This document shows positions 1 to 7,217 of a stretch of 18,013 bases of DNA, piece by piece (positions within the stretch are counted from its first letter, which is position 1; every line of letters begins with the position of its first letter). Below the pieces are notes generated by a model, which did no database searches, was not told where the DNA came from, and saw only the letters and a program-made list of their open reading frames with translations. The stretch comes from Promethearchaeia archaeon. GTDB taxonomy: Archaea; Asgardarchaeota; Lokiarchaeia; Sigyniarchaeales; SOKP01. The stretch is from assembly GCA_029856295.1 (NCBI GenBank), contig JAHQWS010000291.1, positions 1 through 18,013 on the forward strand. The letters are read 5' to 3'. A program made the position numbers and the translations under genes.

Positions 1-1
1 T

Positions 2-1078
2 ATTAATATATTAGCAGATGCAAAAATAGGTAAAGAAAAACCGTTCGAAAAATTAATCAATCTTGAAAAAATTGAAGATCCTAAAGAACTTAGTGAAAAA
101 AAAAAAGAATTAGAAACTAAAATACAGAAACTCAAAGTAAATTACCCTACATTTGAGGAAGATTTAAAAAAAGCAATTACAATAAGCTCTATTATTAAAA
201 GTGTTCAGAAAGAATCAATCGAAGAGAAAAAAACAGGGCAAAAAATCATTGTCGTGGGGCTTGATAACGCGGGGAAAACCGCCATCCTTACTAAGTTTGG
301 TGGACGTCTCGGAATAGGCGATTTGGCTTCTATAAAACCGACGAAAGGAGTTGCTCGAAAACAAATCAAGACGAGCACACTAGATCTATTCATTTGGGAT
401 TTTGGAGGTCAAGAAGAGCTTCGAAAAAAATATTTTAAAAATCCAGAAAAGTACTTTTTGCAAATAGACTTACTTATATATGTTGTGGATGTTCAAAATT
501 CAGAAAGATTTGATCAATCATTCAATTATTTTAATGATATCCTTGATATGTTGATAATTTTAGAAGAAAACCCATATATTTTAATTTTTGTTCATAAATA
601 TGATCCTGACTTAAGAACTGATCCTACAGTATTATTAAATGTTGAATTTCTAAAAGATAATTTAAAAGAACTATTTGAGGGTATGAATTATGATTTTGAT
701 TATGAGATTTATTTAACCTCAATATATTCACTTATTTCAAATGAACCAAGGTTTTCTAAGTATATTAAAAATGTTATGAAAGCTTATTCAGTAACAGATC
801 CTACTTACAAGAAAGTAGAGGGTTTAGGTAGAACATTAGAGGAAACCATGAATGCTGTTATACGATTATCAGAAAGTATATCTACACAATTAAATGATAT
901 CGATTCTCGTCTTAGAGCCATTGAAAGTGGGGCTTTTCAAATCGCTCAAGGTGGCTTGCCAATAGAAATTCATACTCCAAATGAGGAACCTGTTCAGAGA
1001 GGTGCGGCAACAGCACGATCACAAGTTCTAAATGAGTTAAAGGACTTATTTGCGAAAAAACGAGGTTTAGATCTTTAA
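2..1078 (+). CDS. Rag/Arf-like small GTPase with N- and C-terminal extensions (5' partial)
   Basis: The frame is open from base 2, with no start codon before a GTG at 254. That GTG lies inside beta-strand 1 of the G domain, just before the P-loop, so it cannot be the true start; the gene begins outside the window. About 84 charged, helical-looking residues precede the P-loop (GLDNAGKTA). Then come a switch I Thr (PTKGV), the G3 motif WDFGGQE, the segment LIYVVDVQNSERFDQS, a G4 motif HKYD and a G5-like TSIYS. The P-loop and GGQ are Arf-like. HKYD, the LIYVVDV segment and TSIYS resemble RagA/Gtr (HKMD, LIYVFDVES, TSIWD). After the G domain come a probable coiled coil (LEETMNAVIRLSESISTQL), a low-complexity linker and a basic C-terminal helix. 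It should bind and hydrolyse GTP in the cytosol or on membranes; the partner is unknown. An 11-A run at 96-106 sits in the coding sequence. It converges with the PHP gene, 7 bases away. Confidence 0.88.
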   Translation: MNILADAKIGKEKPFEKLINLEKIEDPKELSEKKKELETKIQKLKVNYPTFEEDLKKAITISSIIKSVQKESIEEKKTGQKIIVVGLDNAGKTAILTKFGGRLGIGDLASIKPTKGVARKQIKTSTLDLFIWDFGGQEELRKKYFKNPEKYFLQIDLLIYVVDVQNSERFDQSFNYFNDILDMLIILEENPYILIFVHKYDPDLRTDPTVLLNVEFLKDNLKELFEGMNYDFDYEIYLTSIYSLISNEPRFSKYIKNVMKAYSVTDPTYKKVEGLGRTLEETMNAVIRLSESISTQLNDIDSRLRAIESGAFQIAQGGLPIEIHTPNEEPVQRGAATARSQVLNELKDLFAKKRGLDL

Positions 1079-1085
1079 AATACTA

Positions 1086-1904
1086 CTAGGTATTTCTACT
1101 GCTTCTTTTCTTATCAATTTTTTTCAAAAATTTATAAGCTTTCTTTACTTTGGAAATACTTGTTCGAAAGTAATTAATTGAGTGGCTATCAGACCCTACA
1201 AATATTTTAGCTCCTTCTCTTTTTAATTGGGTAATTACCGATTTTGAGGGAAATGGTCTTTTAATGGGAAATTTTAATCCCGAGAGATTATATTCTATAC
1301 TTGTATTATTTTTTATACAGAGTCTTCCTAAATTTAACACTCGCTCGTCTGAAACATCTGTGTCAAAGGTTGGTACTAAATCTCTTATATTTATATACCG
1401 AAAAATTGTATCTAAATGACAGATATTTTGGAAGATTTGAGATCTAATCATCTCTTCTGATAACTCAAAAAAATTATTAACAACTTGTTTTACTCCTTTT
1501 TTTCCCAGAAGTTCAACTAATTTATCTCTATTAGTTACAGGGAGCCCAATATCTGTTTCATGTATGGTCCCAGCTATAAAATCGAAATCTTTTCCATAAT
1601 CATCCATAAATTCTCGAAGTTTTATCTTGTAATCAGTATAATAGTCTACTTCAAGACCACTTAGAACAAAATCATATGATGCTTTTACTTTATCAATTTC
1701 ATCTAAATATTGCTCTATCTTACCATCATAAAATGGATACGTCTCGTCATTTTCAATATAATATAACTCATAATGATCCAGAAAACAAATGTTAATTTCA
1801 TTTTTTTCTGCGATATCTAAATAGTTTTCAAAAGAGGGGCCAAATTCCTTTATATCATGGCTCCACTTTGAATGAATGTGATAATCTGTATACTCGAATT
1901 TCAT
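1086..1904 (-). CDS. PHP-domain metallohydrolase, histidinol-phosphatase-like
   Basis: 272 residues, a complete PHP domain. The metal and catalytic residues are in the usual order: H9-x-H11 (YHIHSKWSHD), H16/D17, D43-H44 (FLDHYE), E85 (GLEVDYY), H115 (AGTIHETD), H163-x-D165 (CHLDTIF) and D239-x-H241 (GSDSHS). This set supports a trinuclear metal centre and phosphoesterase activity, closest in layout to HisK/HisJ-type histidinol phosphatases. No other histidine gene is nearby, so the substrate is uncertain and a general phosphoesterase role is equally possible. The start at 1904 fits the family, since the first strand begins at residue 5. There is no SD. An A/T-rich TATA-like stretch lies about 10-35 bases upstream, so the mRNA may be leaderless. 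The YhhN gene ends 75 bases upstream on the same strand. Confidence 0.85.
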   Translation of the reverse strand: MKFEYTDYHIHSKWSHDIKEFGPSFENYLDIAEKNEINICFLDHYELYYIENDETYPFYDGKIEQYLDEIDKVKASYDFVLSGLEVDYYTDYKIKLREFMDDYGKDFDFIAGTIHETDIGLPVTNRDKLVELLGKKGVKQVVNNFFELSEEMIRSQIFQNICHLDTIFRYINIRDLVPTFDTDVSDERVLNLGRLCIKNNTSIEYNLSGLKFPIKRPFPSKSVITQLKREGAKIFVGSDSHSINYFRTSISKVKKAYKFLKKIDKKRSSRNT

Positions 1905-1918
1905 AATATTATATATTT

Positions 1919-1943
1919 AAAAATTAAAAATAAAATAAAAAAC
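1919..1943 (-). terminator. T-rich tract behind the YhhN gene, also the PHP promoter zone
   Basis: Read on the minus strand this is a run of T-rich blocks downstream of the YhhN stop codon, the usual form of an archaeal terminator. The same bases lie 15-40 upstream of the PHP start and could hold its TATA element. The base composition is so AT-rich that both readings are weak. Confidence 0.3.
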
Positions 1944-1979
1944 TAGTTAAGAACAATTTAGACCGCTTTAAGAAGTCTT

Positions 1980-2654
1980 CTATAATAAAATGGACATCAA
2001 TATACCTTGAGCGATTAAAAATTGACCTAGGATGTATGTTAACATTATATGGAAATGAGATATTTCAATGTCATCGTCAAAAATGTCAATTGCAATCAAA
2101 GAATCAGACAATATAAATAACATCGACCCTATCCAGACGAATATAAAACATGGACAAAAAAAATCTAATGCTGCTAATCTTAAAATTGCGGAGAAATGCA
2201 TAAATAAAATTGCTGCCATATAAACGTATACGGGTATTTTTAACTCACCCATATGATCCTTGATTCTTGGGAATGTTAGTAATAGAATTGCAATGACTGG
2301 AAAAATTAAAAGAATACCCCATAATGGAAAAGACAGGAGATTACCTCCAATCGAGAGAAAAAACGCGATTATATAAAATATATGTCCTATTAAAAATCCC
2401 ACCATTCCAAACATGAACCATTTTTCTTCGTTTTCTAGCATTAAAAAGACATCCCCTGTAAATCCAAAAAATAGTGCTAAAACTATTAGCCAATTAGTTC
2501 CAACAGTGAATGTTGCAAATATAAAGTACAAAGCTAAGACGGGCATTAACAAAGGTTTTGAGATATGTTCCAATTTTTTATTCCCTTTTATACATGCGAA
2601 TAAATTTGCAACTGTTACCACAAAAAAACCTATTAAGAAAACAGTTTCAATCAT
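1980..2654 (-). CDS. YhhN/TMEM86 family membrane protein (lysoplasmalogenase-like)
   Basis: 224 residues, almost wholly hydrophobic, about eight membrane segments. The family's conserved polar signatures are all seen: FTGDVFLM (G67-D68), FLIGHIFYIIAF (G90-H91), a YVYMAAILFMHFSA segment, GSMLFILSDSLIA (S183-D184) and a final TYILGQFLIAQG. YhhN and TMEM86 are integral membrane hydrolases; TMEM86B cleaves the vinyl-ether bond of lysoplasmalogens. The acid residues in GD and SD are the likely catalytic ones. In an archaeon the natural substrate is unclear, since the core lipids are alkyl ethers. The start is supported by GGTGA at 2662-2666 on the minus strand, 7 bases before the ATG. Confidence 0.88.
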   Translation of the reverse strand: MIETVFLIGFFVVTVANLFACIKGNKKLEHISKPLLMPVLALYFIFATFTVGTNWLIVLALFFGFTGDVFLMLENEEKWFMFGMVGFLIGHIFYIIAFFLSIGGNLLSFPLWGILLIFPVIAILLLTFPRIKDHMGELKIPVYVYMAAILFMHFSAILRLAALDFFCPCFIFVWIGSMLFILSDSLIAIDIFDDDIEISHFHIMLTYILGQFLIAQGILMSILL

Positions 2655-2739
2655 TTTTTTTTCACCTAAGTGTTATTTTATAATATAATATTCTTTTTAA
2701 AAAGCTTTAAGGATTTTTTGGAAGATTAACTTTATTAAT

Positions 2740-4647
2740 TTATTCAATTGAATTCTCTTTATCAAAAAACACTTCGTAAAATAGTTCTTTTTCTCCAGCT
2801 TCAGGGGGTGTAATTTTCGTATACCCTCCTTTTCTTATAATTTGTACCGTCTGTTTATTTTGAATATGAATTGTACCATAAAATCCTTTTATTCCCTTTT
2901 CTTTTGCAATAATGATCAATTGATGGTATAGAAAGGAGCCTACACCCTTACCTCTATAATCTTCTCTTACCAAAAAGCTATATTCTGCCATATTATTTCT
3001 TGGATTGTAGTAATAGGAAGCGTTTCCGACCATTTCCTGATTTGTGATATCTCCTTCAAAAGCTCCGATTGAAAATATGCTCTCATAATCTATATTTACT
3101 TCAAGTTGGGTTTTTGAATGCGTAAATTCCTTTTTTACTTCAAAAAAGCGTAAATATCGATCCTTTTCATCCAAAGAATAATATAATTCTTTTAATAAAG
3201 GTTCATCGGTAGTGCGGACTGGTCGGACAACAATTTTTTTATTAGACCTTGTTGTAAAATAAGTTTCATAATGCTTTGGATAAATACAAATATTTCCTTC
3301 CTCATCACAAGGCAATAATTGATCCGAATAAATGTAGTTTAATTTTTTTGCATCTTCTAATAAGGATTGTCTAAAATCTGGATGGGCAATGCAGATTAAT
3401 TCTAAGGCTCTTTCACGAATTGTCTTACCGTGGAGATATGCGACACCCCATTCTGTTACAACATAATGAATGTCCGCACGAGAAAGAATAATCCCCGCAC
3501 CTTCATCTAAATGGGAGACTATAGTCGATTCGGACCCATTTTTTCTTGTTGACGGTAATACAATTATAGGTTTTCCGCCTTTAGAAAGGGCTGCACCCCT
3601 CATAAAATCCACAGTATCTCCTATTCCCGTATGAAATTTATATCCTTTTGTTGAGGTATTTACCTGTCCTGTTAAATCGATTTGTAATGCTTGATTTATT
3701 GAGACCATATTTTTGTTCATTGCTATATATCGGGGATTACAGATGTAATCTGTTGGATGAAACTCAATATAAGGATTATTATTGATGAAATCAAATAACT
3801 TATTCGTTCCTAAAGCATAGCTGGTAATTATTTTTTCAGGATGGAAATTTTTTTTTCTACATGTCAATACGGTATTTTCTATTAACGGTATGATGTTATC
3901 AGTAATAAAATGTGAATGCATCCCAAGGTCTCTCTTATCAAATAGGTATTTTAAACAAGCATTTGGAATATATCCGTTGCCAATATGGATGGTTGATTTA
4001 TTTTGAATTAAACCCGCTATGTTTCTTCCAATCCTATCAATAATCTCATCTTTTTCCTTAAAATTGAACTCTATAAGAGGAGTATCATTATACACAAAAT
4101 GATCTATTTCTTTCATATGGATAAAACTATTTCCCAATGTTCTGGGCATTTGGGGATTTATCTCAGCAATTGTAATATATGCCGACTGAGTAATAGGTTT
4201 AGCAACATCTACATTTACTCCAAAAGAGCAAAAGCCGTATCGATCTGGAGGGGTCACTTGAATTAAAGCAACGTCACAGTATTTACGGCCTGAGAGAAAT
4301 AAGGAGGGAATTTCACTCGCAATAATAGGGGTATAATCGGCTTGTCCTTTATTAATTTCTTCTCTTAGCGCCTTCCCGATAAAAAATGCGTTATGCCTAA
4401 ACAAATCTTCTGCCTTATCCTTGAAATATTTCTGTGGGTATATCGTCAAAAAATGAATTAACTCCGAATCAATCAGTTTCTCTGACTGTTTTATTAACTC
4501 ATCTGTCAGTGCTTGAGGTTCGCTACATCCCGTGTCTATAAATACACGATTTCCGGGAATAATCTTGCTAATTGCCTCTTTTGGAGTGATTTCCTTATCT
4601 TTCCATTTCTCTCTCCAGTCTTTATCCAACAGGTCTATACTTTCCAT
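2740..4647 (-). CDS. Acetyl-CoA hydrolase/transferase-GNAT fusion protein
   Basis: 635 residues in two parts. Residues 1-465 match the acetyl-CoA hydrolase/CoA-transferase family: IDTGCSEPQAL near residue 37, FGVNVDVAKPITQSA, a GNGYIPNA segment at 223-230, VDFMRGAALSKGGKPI at 346-361, and VVTEWGVAYLHGKTIRERA at 396-414. Residues 470-635 are a GNAT acetyltransferase with the acetyl-CoA loop REDYRGKGVG (561-570). The same domain fusion is known in bacteria. Oddly, the position where 4-hydroxybutyrate CoA-transferases carry the covalent-intermediate Glu (LGxHSE) reads LGMHSH, with His246 from codon CAC at 3907-3909. The later glycine motif GxGG reads GIGD (341-344). The first domain may therefore bind acyl-CoA without transferring CoA. 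GAGGG at 4654-4658 (minus) lies 6 bases before the ATG and sets the start. Divergent from acs, 156 bases apart. Confidence 0.92.
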   Translation of the reverse strand: MESIDLLDKDWREKWKDKEITPKEAISKIIPGNRVFIDTGCSEPQALTDELIKQSEKLIDSELIHFLTIYPQKYFKDKAEDLFRHNAFFIGKALREEINKGQADYTPIIASEIPSLFLSGRKYCDVALIQVTPPDRYGFCSFGVNVDVAKPITQSAYITIAEINPQMPRTLGNSFIHMKEIDHFVYNDTPLIEFNFKEKDEIIDRIGRNIAGLIQNKSTIHIGNGYIPNACLKYLFDKRDLGMHSHFITDNIIPLIENTVLTCRKKNFHPEKIITSYALGTNKLFDFINNNPYIEFHPTDYICNPRYIAMNKNMVSINQALQIDLTGQVNTSTKGYKFHTGIGDTVDFMRGAALSKGGKPIIVLPSTRKNGSESTIVSHLDEGAGIILSRADIHYVVTEWGVAYLHGKTIRERALELICIAHPDFRQSLLEDAKKLNYIYSDQLLPCDEEGNICIYPKHYETYFTTRSNKKIVVRPVRTTDEPLLKELYYSLDEKDRYLRFFEVKKEFTHSKTQLEVNIDYESIFSIGAFEGDITNQEMVGNASYYYNPRNNMAEYSFLVREDYRGKGVGSFLYHQLIIIAKEKGIKGFYGTIHIQNKQTVQIIRKGGYTKITPPEAGEKELFYEVFFDKENSIE

Positions 4648-4803
4648 AATAAACCCTCAAGTAAAAATAAATTTCAATCTCTAAGTATATAATTATTTAT
4701 AAAATTTATATAAAATGTTTAAAACTATTATTGAATTCATTTGATTAAGAAAATTTCTAAATAAAAATTTAATGTATTCAATTATCAAATTTGGTGAAAA
4801 TTT
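4648..4803. promoter_or_regulatory. Divergent promoter region between the CoA-transferase-GNAT gene and acs
   Basis: 156 bases, very AT-rich, lying between two outward-facing genes. A TATA-like block (TTTATATAAA) is at 4707-4716 and could serve either direction. A second AT block near 4755-4768 is better placed for a short acs leader. Each gene has its own SD at the edge of the region: GAGGG at 4654-4658 (minus) and GGTGA at 4793-4797 (plus). The shared region suggests joint control of the pair. No convincing operator was found. Confidence 0.5.
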
Positions 4804-6786
4804 ATGTCAGAAGAAGATAAAAAAATGGAATCCGTTCTTACGGAAACGCGCGTTTTTAATCCAGTTGATTTGAATCCAGATTATGCTAAAACTGGGATGT
4901 CTTTCGAAGAATATAAAAAACTCTGGCAGCAAAGCATTGACGACATGGAAGGCTTTTGGGGTGTACAAGCAAAGTCTTTAGACTGGTTTAAACCCTATGA
5001 TAAAGTCTGGGAAAAAACGGATTTATTTCCGGGCAAGTGGTTTGTTGGTGGTAAACTCAATGTATGCTATAATTGCATCGATCGCCACATCAAAAACGGA
5101 AAAGGAGACCATGTTGCCTTGATCTGGGAGGCTGATGAACCTGGCGAAGTAAGAAAATTTACGTTTAACGAGCTCAAAAAAGAAATATGTCAAGTAGCCA
5201 ATGGGATGAAGAAATTGGGGCTCAAAAAAGGAGATCGGGTTACAATTTGGCTCCCTATGTTGCCTGAATTGGCTATAATTATGCTAGCGTGTGCCCGGCT
5301 CGGAGTAATTCATTCTATTGTATTTGGCGGATTCTCGAAAGAGGCGGTAAAAGACAGAATTGAAGATTCAGATTCGCGGTTATTATTTACGAGCGATGAA
5401 ACCTTTAGGGCGGGGAAAACTTATCCGAAAATGGCGGACGTCGCTCAGATGATAGATGATGTCCCTACGATAGAGCATGTTATAAAAGTAAAACGCACCG
5501 GAAATGATGTGCCAAGCACTAATAAAGATATCTGGTACCATGACTTTATTGAAAGCATGGATGAGGATTGCGAGTGCGAAGAAATGGACTCTGAAGATAC
5601 ATTATTCATCTTATATACTAGCGGAACTACGGGTAAACCTAAAGGTGTGAAACACACTACAGCGGGGTATATCCTTTATACTTCATTTACACATAAATTA
5701 GTGTTTAATTATAAGGAAGGCGATATATGGTACTGTACCGCAGACATAGGGTGGATTACCGGACATAGTTACATTGTATACGGACCATTAGCAAACGGAG
5801 CCACAACATTGATGTTCGAAAGCGTGCCTACATATCCAGATGTAGATAGATTTTGGGATATCGTTGAGCGACATAAGGTCACGCAATTCTACACAGCTCC
5901 TACCGCCATCAGAGCTTTAATGCGATATGGTGAAGAGCCAGTTAACAAACACGATCTCAGTTCTCTTCGAATCTTAGGCACTGTAGGAGAGCCCATAAAC
6001 CCGGAAGCCTGGACTTGGTATCATAGAATAGTTGGAAAAGAAAAATGTCCAATAGTTGACACTTATTGGCAGACAGAGACCGGCGGGTTTATAATAACGC
6101 CAATCGCAACCGCAACACCAACAAAACCAGGTTCTTGCTGTTTACCCTTCTTAGGGATTAAACCAATAATATTTGATTTGGAAGGAGATGAAGTTACCGA
6201 GGCACATGAGGGAGGATACTTCTGTATTCAAAAACCATGGCCTGGAATGTTAAGAGATGTGTGGGGCGATACTGAGCGATTTAAATCAACTTATCTTGAG
6301 AGATATCCGGGTAATTATTATACTGGTGATGGTGCGCGTCATGATGAGGATGGATATTATTGGATTTTAGGAAGATTAGACGATGTTATTAAAGTCTCGG
6401 GACATCGAATCGGAACTATGGAGGTCGAATCAGCAATAGTGAGTCATCCGAAAGTTGCTGAAGCCGCCGTAGCTCCTTTTCCTCATAAAATCAAGGGTCA
6501 AGCCATTTGGAGCTTCGTTACCTTAATGCAGGGAGTTGAAAAATCTGTAGAATTGAAACGTGATATTAAGATGCATGTTCGACAGGAGATCGGACCTGTG
6601 TTTCAACCAGACGTCGTTCAATTTGCTGATGCACTTCCTAAAACCCGAAGTGGTAAAATAATGCGTCGAATATTGAAAGCCATTGCGTCGGGAACCGACA
6701 TCGGAAATGTAACCACATTGGCAGACCCATCTGTTGTCGACGAACTAATCGAAGAACGTAAGAAAATGGATGTAGAAATTGGTTAA
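4804..6786 (+). CDS. acs: Acetyl-CoA synthetase, AMP-forming
   Basis: 660 residues, the usual Acs length. It makes acetyl-CoA from acetate, ATP and CoA through acetyl-AMP, in the cytosol. The phosphate loop TSGTTGKPKG is at 272-281. YWQTETGG is at 421-428; Trp422 closes the acyl pocket and limits it to acetate or propionate. YTGDGARHDEDGYYWILGR and DDVIKVSGHRIGTMEVES form the hinge and C-terminal region, and PKTRSGKIMRR carries Lys618, matching the Salmonella lysine (K609) that drives the adenylation half-reaction and is acetylated by Pat. GGTGA at 4793-4797 is 6 bases before the ATG. The gene looks less AT-rich than its neighbours, which may reflect strong expression or transfer. It is divergent from a GNAT-containing gene, suggesting a regulatory link. 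A poly-T tract follows. Confidence 0.97.
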   Translation: MSEEDKKMESVLTETRVFNPVDLNPDYAKTGMSFEEYKKLWQQSIDDMEGFWGVQAKSLDWFKPYDKVWEKTDLFPGKWFVGGKLNVCYNCIDRHIKNGKGDHVALIWEADEPGEVRKFTFNELKKEICQVANGMKKLGLKKGDRVTIWLPMLPELAIIMLACARLGVIHSIVFGGFSKEAVKDRIEDSDSRLLFTSDETFRAGKTYPKMADVAQMIDDVPTIEHVIKVKRTGNDVPSTNKDIWYHDFIESMDEDCECEEMDSEDTLFILYTSGTTGKPKGVKHTTAGYILYTSFTHKLVFNYKEGDIWYCTADIGWITGHSYIVYGPLANGATTLMFESVPTYPDVDRFWDIVERHKVTQFYTAPTAIRALMRYGEEPVNKHDLSSLRILGTVGEPINPEAWTWYHRIVGKEKCPIVDTYWQTETGGFIITPIATATPTKPGSCCLPFLGIKPIIFDLEGDEVTEAHEGGYFCIQKPWPGMLRDVWGDTERFKSTYLERYPGNYYTGDGARHDEDGYYWILGRLDDVIKVSGHRIGTMEVESAIVSHPKVAEAAVAPFPHKIKGQAIWSFVTLMQGVEKSVELKRDIKMHVRQEIGPVFQPDVVQFADALPKTRSGKIMRRILKAIASGTDIGNVTTLADPSVVDELIEERKKMDVEIG

Positions 6787-6801
6787 ATAACTTCAAATTT
6801 A

Positions 6802-6823
6802 TTTTTTAAATTTTTTATTTTTT
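6802..6823 (+). terminator. Poly-T terminator after acs
   Basis: Three runs of 6 T (two broken by short A stretches) begin 16 bases after the acs stop codon. Such T-rich tracts without a GC stem are typical archaeal terminators. The 422-base gap that follows (6787-7208) holds two palindromes, a small gene and an acs-like remnant. Confidence 0.5.
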
Positions 6824-6834
6824 ATGATCATAAA
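6821..6834. repeat. Perfect 14-base palindrome upstream of the small gene
   Basis: TTTATGATCATAAA reads the same on both strands. It lies about 95 bases before the small gene at 6929 and just after the acs terminator tract. It could be an operator or part of the acs 3' end; AT richness raises the odds of chance. Confidence 0.35.
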
Positions 6835-6846
6835 TTTCTAAACATT

Positions 6847-6863
6847 ATTAATTAGGAATTAAT
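6847..6863. repeat. Inverted repeat ATTAATT-3-AATTAAT
   Basis: Two perfect 7-base arms around AGG, about 65 bases before the small gene and 20-35 bases before its TATA-like stretch at 6885-6892. The placement suits an operator, but the arms contain only A and T. Confidence 0.3.
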
Positions 6864-6916
6864 CTTCTTTTTTTACTCATCTACTATATTTTAGGTAAAT
6901 ATTATTAAATATTCAA

Positions 6917-6922
6917 GGAGGG
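6917..6922 (+). promoter_or_regulatory. Strong Shine-Dalgarno site (GGAGGG) of the small gene
   Basis: AAGGAGGG at 6915-6922 ends 6 bases before the ATG at 6929. It is the longest SD match in the window, where other genes show only GGTGA, GAGGG or GAGGT or none. The spacing equals that of acs and the CoA-transferase gene (6 bases). Confidence 0.7.
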
Positions 6923-6928
6923 AAAGAA

Positions 6929-7075
6929 ATGTTATTATTCGACATAATAAGGAATGTCATATTTATCCCAATAAGTTATATCCTAGATTATGAAGTAATT
7001 GATGAAGATAACGATCCTGTAAAAGAAAAAGAAAAAGAACTCCATCAAAATTATGAGCCCATACTAGCTATGTAA
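6929..7075 (+). CDS. Small protein, 48 residues, unknown function
   Basis: The frame runs from ATG to TAA and gives 48 residues. The first 18 or so (MLLFDIIRNVIFIPISYI) are hydrophobic with one charged pair, and could be a short membrane-associated helix. The rest is strongly acidic and lysine-rich (IDEDNDPVKEKEKELHQ). I do not recognise a family. The case for a real gene is the excellent SD, a TATA-like stretch (CTATATTTTA) about 35-45 bases upstream, and an internal pattern of short hydrophobic start and charged tail. It lies alone between acs and the convergent GH114-like gene. It could instead be a chance frame, but the SD makes this less likely. Confidence 0.6.
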   Translation: MLLFDIIRNVIFIPISYILDYEVIDEDNDPVKEKEKELHQNYEPILAM

Positions 7076-7118
7076 AGATTTTAGTTATCAAATAAATCTT
7101 TTTTACATTTAGGAAAAT

Positions 7119-7217
7119 ATATGGGGCAAAACTGAGCGATTTGGATCAAACCTTACTGATATGAATGTAGTTTGAAATATTATGCAATAAGAATTATTGC
7201 TGATGTTATTAAGTTGC
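7119..7217 (+). pseudogene. Decayed fragment of an acs-like gene
   Basis: Bases 7122-7147 match acs 6262-6287 closely: TGGGGC, then ACTGAGCGATTT, then ATCAA a few bases on. In frame this reads WGKTERFGS against WGDTERFKS of Acs (from residue 487). A second match, GATGTTATTAA at 7202-7212, equals acs 6382-6392 and reads ADVIKLL against DDVIKVS. The two matches are 80 bases apart here and 120 in acs, so about 40 bases are lost. A TGA follows the first block. The order and strand agree with acs, so this looks like the relic of a second acs copy. Its end overlaps the 3' end of the GH114-like gene on the other strand. Short matches could be chance, but two in order make that unlikely. Confidence 0.5.

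Noticed and set aside
96..106. Frameshift at the 11-A run in the GTPase gene
   Set aside because: With 11 A the frame stays open on both sides and the translation is of one character, so there is no need to propose a shift.
254..1078. GTG at 254 as the start of the GTPase gene
   Set aside because: The first strand of the G domain (KIIVVG) lies upstream of and across this codon, and the frame is open to the window edge, so the gene is 5' partial.
2413..2688. Plus-strand 91-codon frame over the YhhN gene
   Set aside because: It is antisense to a well-matched membrane protein gene and its translation shows no domain; it is a shadow frame.
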